Shown: in pieces, positions 16,410 through 25,710 of the stretch
Position numbering within the stretch: the first letter of the stretch is position 1
Layout: the number at the start of each line of letters is the position of its first letter
Assembly (NCBI RefSeq): GCF_016595215.1
Contig: NZ_JAENHK010000010.1
Span: 1,019,136-1,083,135, forward strand
Reading direction: 5' to 3'
DNA: 64,000 nt
From: Chryseobacterium paridis
GTDB taxonomy: Bacteria > Bacteroidota > Bacteroidia > Flavobacteriales > Weeksellaceae
Program-made: the position numbers and the translations under genes
The notes under the pieces: model-generated
The model's input: only the letters and a program-made list of their open reading frames with translations
Told to the model about the DNA's origin: nothing
Databases searched by the model: none

Positions 16410-19040
16410 CTATAAATGTTTATCGTCTTCCAGTAATTCTTTTGCCTGATATTCCTGTACAAGGTCTATGGCATTTGAAATCACATCGCTTAATGCAGTA
16501 ATAAAAGTTCCGTCTTCTGCCATTCCCATCGCATGCTTCAATGCTTCAATTTCTTTGGGAATGATTTCGTAGCTTACATCTCTTCCTGCCTCGTTAATTC
16601 CATCTATAATCAGTCCGTTAATTTCTTCTTCCTTTCTACCTCTCAGATGCTTTTCGTTTCTGATAATGATATAATCAAACATTCTTCCAGCTATCTTTCC
16701 ACATAATCTGATATCTTCATCTCTCCTGTCCCCAACACCAGAAATAATACCAATCTTCTTTGTAGATTCTACATTTTTAAGATAATCTTCGATTGCTTCA
16801 TAACCATCAGGATTATGAGCAAAATCAATCAGTACTTTAAAACTTTTAAACTTAAATATATTCAATCTTCCCGGAGTAAGCTGTGCACTTGGAATGAATG
16901 TTCTTAGTGAATTTGAAATATCTTCAATTCCAAAACCATATAGATAACATGCCAAACTTGCTGCCAGAACGTTAGCAATCATAAATCGGGCTTTCCCTTC
17001 CATCGTAATTGGGAAATCTTTTGCTTTTCCAATTCTGATCTTCCAATCTCCTTTTTTGATGGTTACAAAACCTTCTTCATATACACAGGTAATCTTTCCC
17101 TCTTTCGCAAATTTTTTGATGTATGAATTGTTTTCGTCCAAACTAAAAATAGCAATATTGCTATCCAGATCATTAATAATCCGCATTGAATACTCATCAT
17201 CAGCATTCATCACACTCCAGCCATTTTTCTTTACGCTGTCGAGAACTACTCTTTTTACTTTTGTGAGATCTTTTAAATTGTGAATATCATTCATTCCCAA
17301 ATGATCTTCTTTGATATTCGTCAAAACTCCAATATCACATTGAGAAAATCCAAGACCAGAACGTAAAATTCCACCTCTCGCAGTTTCCAACACAGCAAAC
17401 TCTACAGTAGGATCTTTCAAAACAAACTCAGCAGAAAGTGGGCCTGTTGTATCTCCTTTTGTGAGCATCGTATTTTGAATATAAATACCATCAGATGTTG
17501 TAAACCCTACTCTATAACCGTTATTCTTTACAATATGAGAAATAAGTCTTGTAGTAGTTGTTTTGCCATTGGTTCCTGTTACCGCAATAATAGGAATGGT
17601 AAATGGTTTTCCCGGTGGATAAAGCATATCTACAACCGGAGCAGCAACATTTCTTGGAAGTCCTTCACTTGGCGCCAGATGCATTCTGAATCCCGGAGCT
17701 GCGTTAACTTCAATTATTGCACCACCACTTTCTTTAAGGGGTTGCGTTAAGTTTTCAGCCATGATATCAATTCCACAAACATCCAATCCAATGATCTTCG
17801 AAATTCTTTCAGCCATTGTAATATTCTCCGGATGTACCATATCGGTCACATCAATTGAGGTTCCTCCGGTTGAAAGGTTTGCCGTTGATTTTAGAAAAAC
17901 AATCTCTCCTTTTTGAGGGATCGTTTCTAATGTATAATTTAGTTTTTCCAGAAGTTCCAGGGTATCTTTATCAATCTGAATTTCAGTTAAGACATTTTCA
18001 TGACCATACCCTCTTCTTGGATCTTTATTTTCTTTTTCAATAAGCTTTTCAATATTCAGTTCTCCATCACCTACAATATGAGCAGGAACTCTTCTTGCTG
18101 CAGCCACCATTTTATTATCTATTACAAGAACCCTGAAGTCGTATCCTGTAATATATTTTTCAACAATTGTCTTCTTGGAATATTTCTGGGCATGCTCCAG
18201 GCCAATTTTAGCACCTTCCCAATCGTTTACATTAATCGATGAGCCTTTTCCATGATTTCCATCTAAAGGTTTAAGAACAATTGGATATCCAATTCTTTTA
18301 ATAACTCTTTCTAATCCTTCTTCATCAATTACCAGATCTCCAATAGGAACAGGAATTGCTGCATCATGAAGCATCTTTTTTGTCAGTTCTTTGTTACAAG
18401 CAATATCTACTGCGATAGAACTAGTTTTCCCTGTAATTGTAGCCTGAAATCTTTGTTGATTGATACCATATCCCAATTGAACTAAAGAATTAGTTCCCAA
18501 TCTTATCCAAGGAATTTTTCTTGAAACAGCCTCTTCCACAATACTTCCTGTAGATGGACCTAAACGAACACGTTCTCTGATCTCTTTTAATCTATGAACA
18601 CATTCATTAATATCATATTCTTTTCCTTCGATCAAGGCCTCAGCAATTTTCACAGCTTCTTCAGCTGCATATATCCCTGCATTCTCTTCAATATAATCAA
18701 ATACAACATTATAAACTCCCGGAGTTTTCGTTTCACGTGTTCTTCCAAAGCCGGTATCCATTCCTGCTAATGTTTGGATTTCCAGAGCAATATGCTCTAT
18801 AACGTGTCCCATCCAGGTTCCTGTTTCTACTCTATGAAAAAAACCACCTCTTACTCCTTCCGAACATCGATGGGTAATCAAAGACGGTATCATTTTTTCT
18901 ATACGTTCTCTGAACCCTTCTATTTTATTGGTAGGAAAATTTTCCATCTCTTCAAGATCCAATCTCATCTGTATCAGCTTCTTCCTTCTGATGCTCCAAA
19001 TATTTGGACCACGCAGAGCCTGTATCTTCTCAATTTTCAT
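16410..19040 (-). CDS. cphA: Cyanophycin synthetase
   Basis: CphA polymerises L-Asp and L-Arg into multi-L-arginyl-poly-L-aspartate, a nitrogen reserve. I start at the ATG at 19040, because MKIEKIQALRGPNIWS is the standard CphA N-terminus; an upstream in-frame start at 19088 adds 16 residues without family character. The 876 residues contain the N-terminal domain, an ATP-grasp domain (PIVLKPLDGNHGKGSS, then IEVNAAPGFRMH) that adds one amino acid, and a Mur-ligase-like domain with P-loop GTNGKTTTTR (489-498). Length is typical. The gene is divergent from cyanophycinase, giving synthesis and breakdown side by side. Confidence 0.94.
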   Translation of the reverse strand: MKIEKIQALRGPNIWSIRRKKLIQMRLDLEEMENFPTNKIEGFRERIEKMIPSLITHRCSEGVRGGFFHRVETGTWMGHVIEHIALEIQTLAGMDTGFGRTRETKTPGVYNVVFDYIEENAGIYAAEEAVKIAEALIEGKEYDINECVHRLKEIRERVRLGPSTGSIVEEAVSRKIPWIRLGTNSLVQLGYGINQQRFQATITGKTSSIAVDIACNKELTKKMLHDAAIPVPIGDLVIDEEGLERVIKRIGYPIVLKPLDGNHGKGSSINVNDWEGAKIGLEHAQKYSKKTIVEKYITGYDFRVLVIDNKMVAAARRVPAHIVGDGELNIEKLIEKENKDPRRGYGHENVLTEIQIDKDTLELLEKLNYTLETIPQKGEIVFLKSTANLSTGGTSIDVTDMVHPENITMAERISKIIGLDVCGIDIMAENLTQPLKESGGAIIEVNAAPGFRMHLAPSEGLPRNVAAPVVDMLYPPGKPFTIPIIAVTGTNGKTTTTRLISHIVKNNGYRVGFTTSDGIYIQNTMLTKGDTTGPLSAEFVLKDPTVEFAVLETARGGILRSGLGFSQCDIGVLTNIKEDHLGMNDIHNLKDLTKVKRVVLDSVKKNGWSVMNADDEYSMRIINDLDSNIAIFSLDENNSYIKKFAKEGKITCVYEEGFVTIKKGDWKIRIGKAKDFPITMEGKARFMIANVLAASLACYLYGFGIEDISNSLRTFIPSAQLTPGRLNIFKFKSFKVLIDFAHNPDGYEAIEDYLKNVESTKKIGIISGVGDRRDEDIRLCGKIAGRMFDYIIIRNEKHLRGRKEEEINGLIIDGINEAGRDVSYEIIPKEIEALKHAMGMAEDGTFITALSDVISNAIDLVQEYQAKELLEDDKHL

Positions 19041-19085
19041 AGTCAATTTGCATTTTTCTTGATTAATAATAACATCTTCTAAAAT

Positions 19086-19093
19086 CAAAGATA
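19086..19093 (-). promoter_or_regulatory. Candidate -7 box for cphA
   Basis: On the minus strand the bases read TATCTTTG, matching TAnnTTTG, 45 bases before the cphA ATG. A TTTG lies 15 bases further upstream, closer than the usual 17-23, so only the -7 box is well supported. Confidence 0.45.
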
Positions 19094-19239
19094 ATGTAAA
19101 AGCATAAACAAAACCATAGGCAATTTAAAGATTTCTCAAAAAAAAATTAAATATTATTAACAATCTTAAAAACCTCAAAATCAATTTATATGTATTTGAT
19201 ATTTCTCTGAATATTAATAATTTTTTACATTTGCATACT

Positions 19240-20130
19240 ATGATGAAACCCGTTGGAAAATTAATTGTTATCGGTGGTGCTGTAAATAAAGGAAGCTTTG
19301 CAGAAACCGATTATGATCAGAATATAGAAAAGAACCTTAATTTTTTTGAAAGAGGTATTTTAAGAAAGATCATTAATGAGTCTAAGTTAAAAGAGAACTC
19401 TGTAATAGAAATAGTAACTACAGCTTCACAAATTCCACAAATTGTAGGAACAGAATATAAAAAGGCTTTTGAGTTTTTAGGTGCTAAAAATGTCAATATT
19501 CTTGATATTCATAATCGGGAAGAAGCCAATTCTGATGCAATGGTTGCAAGAGCTAATGCAGCGGATGTGGTAATGTTTACCGGTGGTGACCAGCTGAGAC
19601 TTACCTCTATTCTTGGTGGAACAAGATTTCATGATACCATTCTATTAAAATATCAGGAGCAGGACTTTATTTATTCCGGGACTTCAGCAGGAGCTGCTGC
19701 AGCCTCTGAAAATATGATTTATCAGGGAAGTAGTTCTGAAGCACTTTTAAAAGGAGAAATCAAAACTACACAAGGTTTGGGTCTAATTGACAATGTAATT
19801 ATTGACACCCATTTTGTACAAAGAGGAAGAATAGGAAGACTTTTTCAGGCTGTTGTCAATAATCCAAGAACATTGGGAATTGGTTTAGGAGAGGACACTG
19901 GTCTTTTCATTCACAATGACGTAATGACGGCAGTCGGTTCAGGACTTGTGATTATAGTAGATGGTAGATTCATTAAAGATACCAACCTTACCAATATCAA
20001 TTTAGGCGAACCTATATCAATAGATAACTTAACAGTACACGTAATGTCCATGAACGATCATTATGATCTTACAACAAAGACATTAACGATAGAAAATTCG
20101 CAGTTTAATCCCATTCCACAAGACAAATAG
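19240..20130 (+). CDS. cphB: Cyanophycinase (S51-like serine peptidase)
   Basis: CphB cuts cyanophycin into beta-Asp-Arg dipeptides. Starting at the ATG at 19240 the protein has 296 residues; a TTG nine bases upstream is in frame but less likely. It shows KLIVIGGAVNKGSF at the N-terminus, the MFTGGDQLRL segment and the nucleophile elbow SGTSAGAAAAS with Ser149. Further on are DTHFVQRGRIGRL and GLGEDTGL, all expected of cyanophycinase. It is cytosolic, with no signal peptide. It is divergent from cphA and followed by an isoaspartyl peptidase gene that would split the released dipeptide. Confidence 0.93.
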   Translation: MMKPVGKLIVIGGAVNKGSFAETDYDQNIEKNLNFFERGILRKIINESKLKENSVIEIVTTASQIPQIVGTEYKKAFEFLGAKNVNILDIHNREEANSDAMVARANAADVVMFTGGDQLRLTSILGGTRFHDTILLKYQEQDFIYSGTSAGAAAASENMIYQGSSSEALLKGEIKTTQGLGLIDNVIIDTHFVQRGRIGRLFQAVVNNPRTLGIGLGEDTGLFIHNDVMTAVGSGLVIIVDGRFIKDTNLTNINLGEPISIDNLTVHVMSMNDHYDLTTKTLTIENSQFNPIPQDK

Positions 20131-20142
20131 TTGTTTAGAGTG

Positions 20143-20236
20143 AAAAATTGAAAATGGAGAGTTGAAAAATGTAATACAACTTGAAGGATAATTATTCATA
20201 TAGTTGTAAGTTTATAACTTTCAACTTTCAATTAAT
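20143..20236. repeat. Nested inverted-repeat element between cphB and the isoaspartyl peptidase gene
   Basis: Outer arms (a TTGAAAATGG..AGTTGAAA segment at about 20147-20168 and TTTCAACTTTCAAT at about 20219-20232) are imperfect inverted copies. Inner arms TACAACT (20175-20181) and AGTTGTA (20202-20208) pair perfectly. The whole gap can fold into one long stem. This form resembles short palindromic repeats scattered in flavobacterial intergenic regions, but only this copy is seen here. Confidence 0.5.
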
Positions 20237-20242
20237 CAAACT

Positions 20243-21085
20243 ATGAAAATAATTATACACGGCGGTTTTTTCTCCGAAAGTGATCAAAGCCATGAAGTAA
20301 AAGTGGCCAAACAAAATTCATTAAAAAATATAGCACAGAAGGCTTTTGACTTTCTTCAGTCTCATTCTGCTTTTGATACTGTTGCATATGCCGTATCTCT
20401 TTTAGAGGATGATGATCTTTTCAACGCCGGGATTGGTTCTCAGATTCAAAGTGATGGTGTCATCAGAATGAGTGCCGCCATCATGGATGGTGAAACTCAA
20501 AAATTGAGTGGTGTCATCAATATTGAGGATGTAAAGAATCCTATTTTTGTGGCTAAAGACTTAATAAAAGAAGATGATCGGGTTCTGGGAGGAAGCGGTG
20601 CGAAAAAATATGCATCAGAACATGGTTTCGAAAATTTCTCAACAGAAATCCCTCAAAGAAGAAAAGAATATGAAGCCAAGCTTCTCAATGGAGGAAAAGG
20701 AACTGTAGGCTGCGTTGCCATTGATCAAAATGGAAAGCTAGCTGTTGCAACTTCCACAGGAGGAAAAGGTTTTGAAATTCCGGGAAGAATTTCTGATTCT
20801 GCAACCGTTGCCGGAAATTACGCCAATTCATTCTGCGCAGTAAGTTGTACGGGTGTCGGAGAAGATATTGTAAGCAATGCAACGGCAACAAAAATTGTCA
20901 CAAGAGTTACTGATGGGATGAATTTAAAAGATGCATTCGATAAAACTTTTGGAGAGCTAAAAACAATTGACGGATTTGCCGGTGCTATTGCCATTGATAA
21001 AGACGGAAATGTCTATCATCAAGACTCTTATCCTACCATGGTCTTTGCAAGTTTTGATGGTGAAAATTTCGAAGTTTTTAATTAA
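20243..21085 (+). CDS. iaaA: Isoaspartyl peptidase / L-asparaginase, Ntn-hydrolase type
   Basis: Plant-type asparaginases cut themselves before a Thr, which then becomes the nucleophile, and hydrolyse beta-aspartyl dipeptides. The 280-residue precursor begins with the family strand MKIIIHGG and has the processing site GGKGTVGCVAID with Thr154, followed by GGKGFEIPGRISDSATVAGNYA and CTGVGED. All expected active-site strands are present, though it is a little shorter than many relatives. It lies 112 bases after cyanophycinase in the same direction. It should convert beta-Asp-Arg to Asp and Arg, completing cyanophycin use. The gene name is by family. Confidence 0.88.
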   Translation: MKIIIHGGFFSESDQSHEVKVAKQNSLKNIAQKAFDFLQSHSAFDTVAYAVSLLEDDDLFNAGIGSQIQSDGVIRMSAAIMDGETQKLSGVINIEDVKNPIFVAKDLIKEDDRVLGGSGAKKYASEHGFENFSTEIPQRRKEYEAKLLNGGKGTVGCVAIDQNGKLAVATSTGGKGFEIPGRISDSATVAGNYANSFCAVSCTGVGEDIVSNATATKIVTRVTDGMNLKDAFDKTFGELKTIDGFAGAIAIDKDGNVYHQDSYPTMVFASFDGENFEVFN

Positions 21086-21182
21086 TTTAACATTTTTTTA
21101 TTACTATAATATTTTTTTTGGCACGCATTTTACATGATACTTAACAACAAATTTTAATATTAATTGTAAAAAAATAGAAATC

Positions 21183-21419
21183 ATGGGAAATAAGACAAAC
21201 GGATTATTAGCTTTATTAGGTTTAGGTGCTTTAGCATATTGGAAATATAAAAAATCTACTCCTGAAGAACAGCAAGCAGTAAAAGATAAGATCAATAATG
21301 TAAAAGATAATGTTAATAAATGGGGTAATGATCTTAAGGCAAAGGCAAATGATGTAGCTTCACAAGTCCAGGATAAAGTAGATGAAGCAAAAACAAAAGC
21401 TCAGGATTCTTTAAGTTAA
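21183..21419 (+). CDS. Small YtxH-like protein with helical tail
   Basis: A 78-residue protein with a short hydrophobic N-terminus (NGLLALLGLGALAYWKYKK) and a long charged helix with repeated D-K-I-N/V-x-D-K motifs. This resembles YtxH or LEA-like stress proteins, which are small membrane-anchored helices of uncertain role, often stress-induced. ATG at 21183 follows an AT-rich leader. A strong hairpin follows. It is probably a single-gene transcript. The family link is weak because the sequence is low in complexity. Confidence 0.7.
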   Translation: MGNKTNGLLALLGLGALAYWKYKKSTPEEQQAVKDKINNVKDNVNKWGNDLKAKANDVASQVQDKVDEAKTKAQDSLS

Positions 21420-21447
21420 AACAAGTTTTTTTAACATTCATATATAG

Positions 21448-21485
21448 AAAAGTCATCGTAGTATAATATTACGATGACTTTTTTT
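21448..21485. terminator. Bidirectional terminator
   Basis: Arms AAGTCATCGTA and TACGATGACTT pair around a loop of about nine bases, with A and T runs on both sides. It lies between convergent genes ending at 21419 and 21469; the methyltransferase stop is within the T run. Confidence 0.8.
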
Positions 21486-22266
21486 GTGCTGATAACCCAA
21501 ACACTAAAGGTATTTTATTTCCAAATTGCGGTATTCTCCATTTTCCTTTTTCAAACTCTTCTGTGTGTTTAAAACAGGCATAAGGAGACCAATCAAATTC
21601 CTGGAAATTTTCTATCTCAACATTATTATTAATTAAACTCTGAATAACTTCTGTTAGTGAATGATTCCACATCACATATTCCTGAACAATATTTGCTGAA
21701 GGATCAGCATAAGTCCCTTCATATGTTTCTACAATCGGTTTTTCATTAAAATAATTATAGGCAACCTGAGTAAAATCATCATCAAACATCCATACTACCG
21801 GATGAAATTCTGCCATAACGAATTTCCCATTTGGTTTCAGGAAATGGGCAATCACTTCTGCCCATTTATTTAAGTCGGGAAGCCAGCCTATTGTTCCATA
21901 GCTTGTAAATACTATATCAAATTTTTCATCTAAAATATCTGGAAGAGTATAGACGTCAGAACAGATAAACTGGGTATTTGTTTTACACTGCAAAGCGAGA
22001 TCTTTAGCCGTATTGATTGCTTTATCAGATAGATCAATCCCTGTAACTTTTGCTCCCTTTCTTGATAATGAAATGGAATCCTGACCAAAATGACATTGAA
22101 GATGAAGGATAGTCTTTCCTTCAATATCTCCCAAAAGATCAAGCTCAATTGAGTTGAGAGAAGTTTTCCCTTTTAAAAACTCTTCAACGAAATAAAAATC
22201 CGATTTCAAATGAGGCTCTACCTTAGCATTCCAGGAGTTTTTGTTGATTTCTAAATAATTTTCCAT
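21469..22266 (-). CDS. Class I SAM-dependent methyltransferase
   Basis: The 265-residue protein has the Rossmann methyltransferase core: motif I in LHLQCHFGQDSI (about 54-65), the acidic loop VTGIDLS (74-80) ending the second strand, and FDIVFTSYGTIGWLPD for motif IV. This matches the methyltransferase-11/25 group acting on small molecules. Substrate unknown; no partner gene points to one. It is transcribed away from the acetyltransferase gene upstream with 60 bases between them. The stop codon overlaps the terminator stem that follows. Confidence 0.88.
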   Translation of the reverse strand: MENYLEINKNSWNAKVEPHLKSDFYFVEEFLKGKTSLNSIELDLLGDIEGKTILHLQCHFGQDSISLSRKGAKVTGIDLSDKAINTAKDLALQCKTNTQFICSDVYTLPDILDEKFDIVFTSYGTIGWLPDLNKWAEVIAHFLKPNGKFVMAEFHPVVWMFDDDFTQVAYNYFNEKPIVETYEGTYADPSANIVQEYVMWNHSLTEVIQSLINNNVEIENFQEFDWSPYACFKHTEEFEKGKWRIPQFGNKIPLVFGLSAQKKSS

Positions 22267-22326
22267 GGTTAAATTCTGTGGGTAATGGTGTTTTTACCTC
22301 AGACAATATTAATCATATTTTGGCAA

Positions 22327-22989
22327 TTATTCATTTTGAAATTCTCTGGTCGGAATTACAATGGAGGTATAGGCACAGTAAACCTCCCATCCCAACGATT
22401 CGTATAATGATTTACCTTCCGGCGTTGCAACCAAAAAATTGTTATATGCTCCTTTTGATAGCGCAATTTTTTCTAATTCTTTCATTACAAAAGAACCCAA
22501 ACCTTTCCGTCTATGATTAGGATCAGTGATGATCTGATCGTAAACCGCCAAATCATCAACAATAGCTACTCTACCTATCGCCGCTTGCTCTCCCATCTCT
22601 TTAGTAACAATATTAACCACATAGGTGGAATTATATTGTTCATATTCAAGTTGATAATCTTCAGGAAGCTCACGATCTAGAAAATGCATAGTATGGAAGC
22701 ATGACATCATATATTGATCTCCTTGAACTTCCCATCTTGAAGGTATTTTATCTTTAAATGTTTCAAAAGCTGAAGATACTTTTAAAAAGACCAAGGGCTC
22801 GTTAATTGATTCGGATAATTGAATAAAATCTTCATTAGGCTCACAAAATAAATAGCGTTTTTTCTGCGTAGGAGCATTAACATCCACTGTAAAACCAGAT
22901 TTGTATGGGACGGGTAAAGGTAATTCTCTGGATAGCGACCATCCTTTCAGCCATTTTTCTATTACATCAATAGAAGCTTTGTTTTTCAT
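22327..22989 (-). CDS. GNAT-family N-acetyltransferase
   Basis: I take ATG 22989, giving 220 residues beginning MKNKASIDVIEKWLKGWSL; the frame is open 36 bases more. The acetyl-CoA motif A is visible as DPNHRRKGLGSFVMKEL (about 156-172), with the R-x-x-G-x-G/A signature, followed by LVATPEGKSLYESLGW, the usual last strand. The N-terminal half is variable and would bind the acceptor. A one-domain cytosolic enzyme. The acceptor cannot be told from sequence. It may be co-transcribed with the methyltransferase gene 60 bases downstream. Confidence 0.85.
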   Translation of the reverse strand: MKNKASIDVIEKWLKGWSLSRELPLPVPYKSGFTVDVNAPTQKKRYLFCEPNEDFIQLSESINEPLVFLKVSSAFETFKDKIPSRWEVQGDQYMMSCFHTMHFLDRELPEDYQLEYEQYNSTYVVNIVTKEMGEQAAIGRVAIVDDLAVYDQIITDPNHRRKGLGSFVMKELEKIALSKGAYNNFLVATPEGKSLYESLGWEVYCAYTSIVIPTREFQNE

Positions 22990-23130
22990 AATTTGGCTAT
23001 TAAAACTTGGATATAAATATAGCAATTGATTGACTGTGTCTCACAACAAATATAGATTATATTCATCTCAAATATTAAAATTAATCACCATCTTTAACAT
23101 AGTATAATTTTAAAATAAAAAAATAATTTC

Positions 23131-24075
23131 ATGGATAAGAAGCATATCGTAATTATAGGTCTCGGTGGTGTTGGTGGTTATTTTGGTTTTAAGATCACTC
23201 AAAATAATGAGGCTTTTCAACAATATAATATATCATTTGTTGCAAGAGGTGAAACCTATAAAAAATTAAAAGAAGAAGGCTTAACGTTGATTTCTCCTGA
23301 ACATCGTCGCAGTAAAACCCACCCTGATGAAGTTTATGAACATATTAAAGATATACCACATCCTGATTTGATATTGGTTTGTGTGAAAGAGTATGATTTA
23401 GAAAGAGTTTGTACCGATTTAAAAGAAGTCATCAATAAAGAGACTGTTTTGCTGCCAATGATGAATGGTGTTGATATTTATGAAAGAATGAGAAAAGTTC
23501 TTCCAGATACTATTATTTTACCATCATGCATTTATATTGCTTCTCATATTAAAGAAAAAGGAGTTATTGAGCATAAAGGGAAAGGAGGGAAAATAATTTT
23601 TGGTAAAGATCCCCTGCACCCTTCTCAGGATGTCAGTTGGGTATTGAGTGCACTGGATGAAAGCAGAATCGATTTTGATTTTAAAGATAATCCATCGAGT
23701 GATATTTGGACGAAATTCACTTTCATAGCAAGTTTTGGATTGGTTACAGCCAAACACAATTCATCTATGGGTAAGGTTTGTACAGATCCTTTGCAAAAAA
23801 ATGAGGCTACAGAAATAATGAAGGAAATAGAATTAATTGCTCATAAGAAAGATATTTTTCTTGCAAAAGATCTCATTAAAAAAACTTTTGAAAAAGCGTC
23901 TACATTTCCATTTGATACTCCAACTTCTATACAATTGGATATTAATTCAGGAAAGGAAAATAGTGAATTGGAATTATTTGCCGGAGCCATTATAAGATAT
24001 GGAAAAGAACTGGGGATAGAAGTTCCCTTTACTCAGAAAATATATGAAGATTTAAAAGCTAAAATTAACTCATAA
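23131..24075 (+). CDS. 2-dehydropantoate 2-reductase family (PanE/ApbA-like)
   Basis: Ketopantoate reductase makes pantoate with NADPH for coenzyme A synthesis. The 314-residue protein starts with a dinucleotide-binding loop IIGLGGVGGYFG (8-19). It has LVCVKEYDL, the conserved N of MNGVD, and a C-terminal helical domain with SSDIWTKFTFIASFGLVTA, which includes the expected Lys. Many Flavobacteriia carry several paralogues, and the N-terminal core is better conserved than the substrate side, so panE itself is uncertain. It is transcribed alone and ends at a shared terminator. Confidence 0.85.
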   Translation: MDKKHIVIIGLGGVGGYFGFKITQNNEAFQQYNISFVARGETYKKLKEEGLTLISPEHRRSKTHPDEVYEHIKDIPHPDLILVCVKEYDLERVCTDLKEVINKETVLLPMMNGVDIYERMRKVLPDTIILPSCIYIASHIKEKGVIEHKGKGGKIIFGKDPLHPSQDVSWVLSALDESRIDFDFKDNPSSDIWTKFTFIASFGLVTAKHNSSMGKVCTDPLQKNEATEIMKEIELIAHKKDIFLAKDLIKKTFEKASTFPFDTPTSIQLDINSGKENSELELFAGAIIRYGKELGIEVPFTQKIYEDLKAKINS

Positions 24076-24109
24076 AAAAGGCCTTCTCAAAATTGAGAAG
24101 GCCTTTTTT
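24074..24109. terminator. Bidirectional terminator
   Basis: GGCCTTCTCAA and TTGAGAAGGCC form an 11-base perfect stem with a two-base spacer, flanked by six A and six T. It serves both the reductase gene and hisS, which converge here. Confidence 0.9.
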
Positions 24110-24130
24110 ATTTTTTAGTTCTGCTATTCT

Positions 24131-25498
24131 TTATCCCAGAAACTCTTCCAGAGAAACTGTTTTCTGTTCGCCAGCTTCAAGATCTTTAAAAGTTACTGTT
24201 CTGTTTTTAATCTCCTCCTCTCCTAAAAATACAAGATTTTTGATTCCTTTCTTTTCCGCGTAGGTAAACTGTTTATTTATTTTTGCACTTTCCGGATACA
24301 GTTCAGCTGAAATACCTTTTGCTCTTAGCTGCATAATTAGTTTTAAAGCTTCTAAAGTTTCTTCACCTCCGAAATTAGCAAACAAATACTCCACCTTTGA
24401 TGTAGCTTCTGCTGGGAATACTCCCAATTCTTCCATCACTAAATAAATTCTATCCAGTCCGAAAGAGATACCAATTCCAGGAATGTTTTTAACCCCGAAA
24501 ACGGCTGTCAAGTTATCATATCTTCCACCACCACCGATAGAACCCATTTGTGCTTCATCAGCTTTAACCTCAAAAATAGCTCCTGTGTAATAATCCAACC
24601 CTCTTGCTAAAGTAATATCGAAAACAAGGTTCTGACTATCTACACCAAGGCTTAGAGACTGTGTAAGGACAAATTCTAACTCCTCTACTCCTTTTAAACC
24701 TATTTCATTTCCAAAAAACTTTTCTTTCAACTGAAGAAGGTTTTCCAGGGCATCATTTGATTGAGAGAATAAGAAATCTAATTTATCAATTGATTCCTGA
24801 GAAATTTCTCTTTCCAACAATTCTTTTATGACTCCGTCTTTTCCTATTTTATCTAACTTATCCAGAGCTACTGTAAAGTCAATTAATTTATCTGTGATTC
24901 CTGCATATTCAGTCAATCCGGAAAGAATCTTTCTATTGTTAACATGAATGGTTACAGAAACTTTTAGATCTGCAAACGATTTCAGATATAATTGAATCAG
25001 GTCTACTTCCTGTAAAAGGCTTTCACTTCCTACTACATCGGCATCACATTGATAGAACTCTCTGAACCTTCCTTTTTGAGGACGATCTGCTCTCCAAACC
25101 GGCTGAATTTGATAACGTTTGTATGGGAAGGTTAATTGCCCATGATTCATAGCCACAAATCTTGCAAAAGGTACTGTAAGGTCATAACGAAGGGCTTTGT
25201 CTGTAAGACTTTCTGAACTAAAAGGTTTTTCTAATGCTCTTTGAAAATCATTAAGCATTTGGGTTTTCTTATCTTCTTTAGCTTCATTGATACTGGAATT
25301 TAAGATCTTAAAAATCAAACGATCCCCTTCTTCTCCATATTTCCCTGTCAATGTAGAAAGGTTCTCAAAACTTGGAGTCTCCAACGGTTGGAATCCAAAT
25401 AATTCGAAATTATTCTGTAAGATATTGATGATATATTTTCTTCTTGAAACTTCCTGTGCGGTAAAATCTCTTGTTCCTTTTGCTAAACTAGGCTTCAT
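24131..25498 (-). CDS. hisS: Histidine--tRNA ligase
   Basis: The enzyme charges tRNA-His. The 455-residue class II synthetase shows [39 protein letters not shown] in sequence order, with motif 2 [15 protein letters not shown]. It also has the histidine-specific [15 protein letters not shown] and motif 3 [12 protein letters not shown]-terminal anticodon-binding domain follows ([11 protein letters not shown] ... [17 protein letters not shown]). Length is normal. ATG at 25498 begins [12 protein letters not shown], the standard start. On the minus strand TATTTTTG at 25543-25550 is a possible -7 box. Confidence 0.96.
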   Translation of the reverse strand: MKPSLAKGTRDFTAQEVSRRKYIINILQNNFELFGFQPLETPSFENLSTLTGKYGEEGDRLIFKILNSSINEAKEDKKTQMLNDFQRALEKPFSSESLTDKALRYDLTVPFARFVAMNHGQLTFPYKRYQIQPVWRADRPQKGRFREFYQCDADVVGSESLLQEVDLIQLYLKSFADLKVSVTIHVNNRKILSGLTEYAGITDKLIDFTVALDKLDKIGKDGVIKELLEREISQESIDKLDFLFSQSNDALENLLQLKEKFFGNEIGLKGVEELEFVLTQSLSLGVDSQNLVFDITLARGLDYYTGAIFEVKADEAQMGSIGGGGRYDNLTAVFGVKNIPGIGISFGLDRIYLVMEELGVFPAEATSKVEYLFANFGGEETLEALKLIMQLRAKGISAELYPESAKINKQFTYAEKKGIKNLVFLGEEEIKNRTVTFKDLEAGEQKTVSLEEFLG

Positions 25499-25710
25499 TT
25501 GTTTATGATTGATAAATGATGTATCATTATTGATAAGTCATGCAAAAATAAGAAAATGAAAAGACTTTTTAATACAAATCAAGACACGACAAAAGCTGTA
25601 TAAAATAAATTTGTGATTACTATTCTTCTACAGCAAGCCGCGTGCACTCGTAAATAAGCACTTCAGCTTAGATAACAATCTTGCATTTCAAACAGAGAGA
25701 GATTAATAGA

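Noticed and set aside
16410..19040. Open frames on the plus strand opposite cphA, some near 100 codons
   Set aside because: They are in antisense to a strongly conserved enzyme, have no family character and contain long Phe/Ser-rich stretches typical of the reverse of coding DNA.
19226..19233. TACATTTG as promoter of cphB
   Set aside because: It ends seven bases before the ATG and the nearest TTTG is 27 bases upstream, outside normal spacing.
16410..21085. Cyanophycin genes as evidence of recent transfer from cyanobacteria
   Set aside because: Base composition and promoter style match the neighbours, and cphA/cphB are widespread in non-cyanobacteria including Chryseobacterium-like species.
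25499..25710. Hairpins and a possible small RNA between hisS and the mgtC-like gene
   Set aside because: Only a short ATGAT/ATCAT palindrome is visible and there is no promoter-terminator pair.
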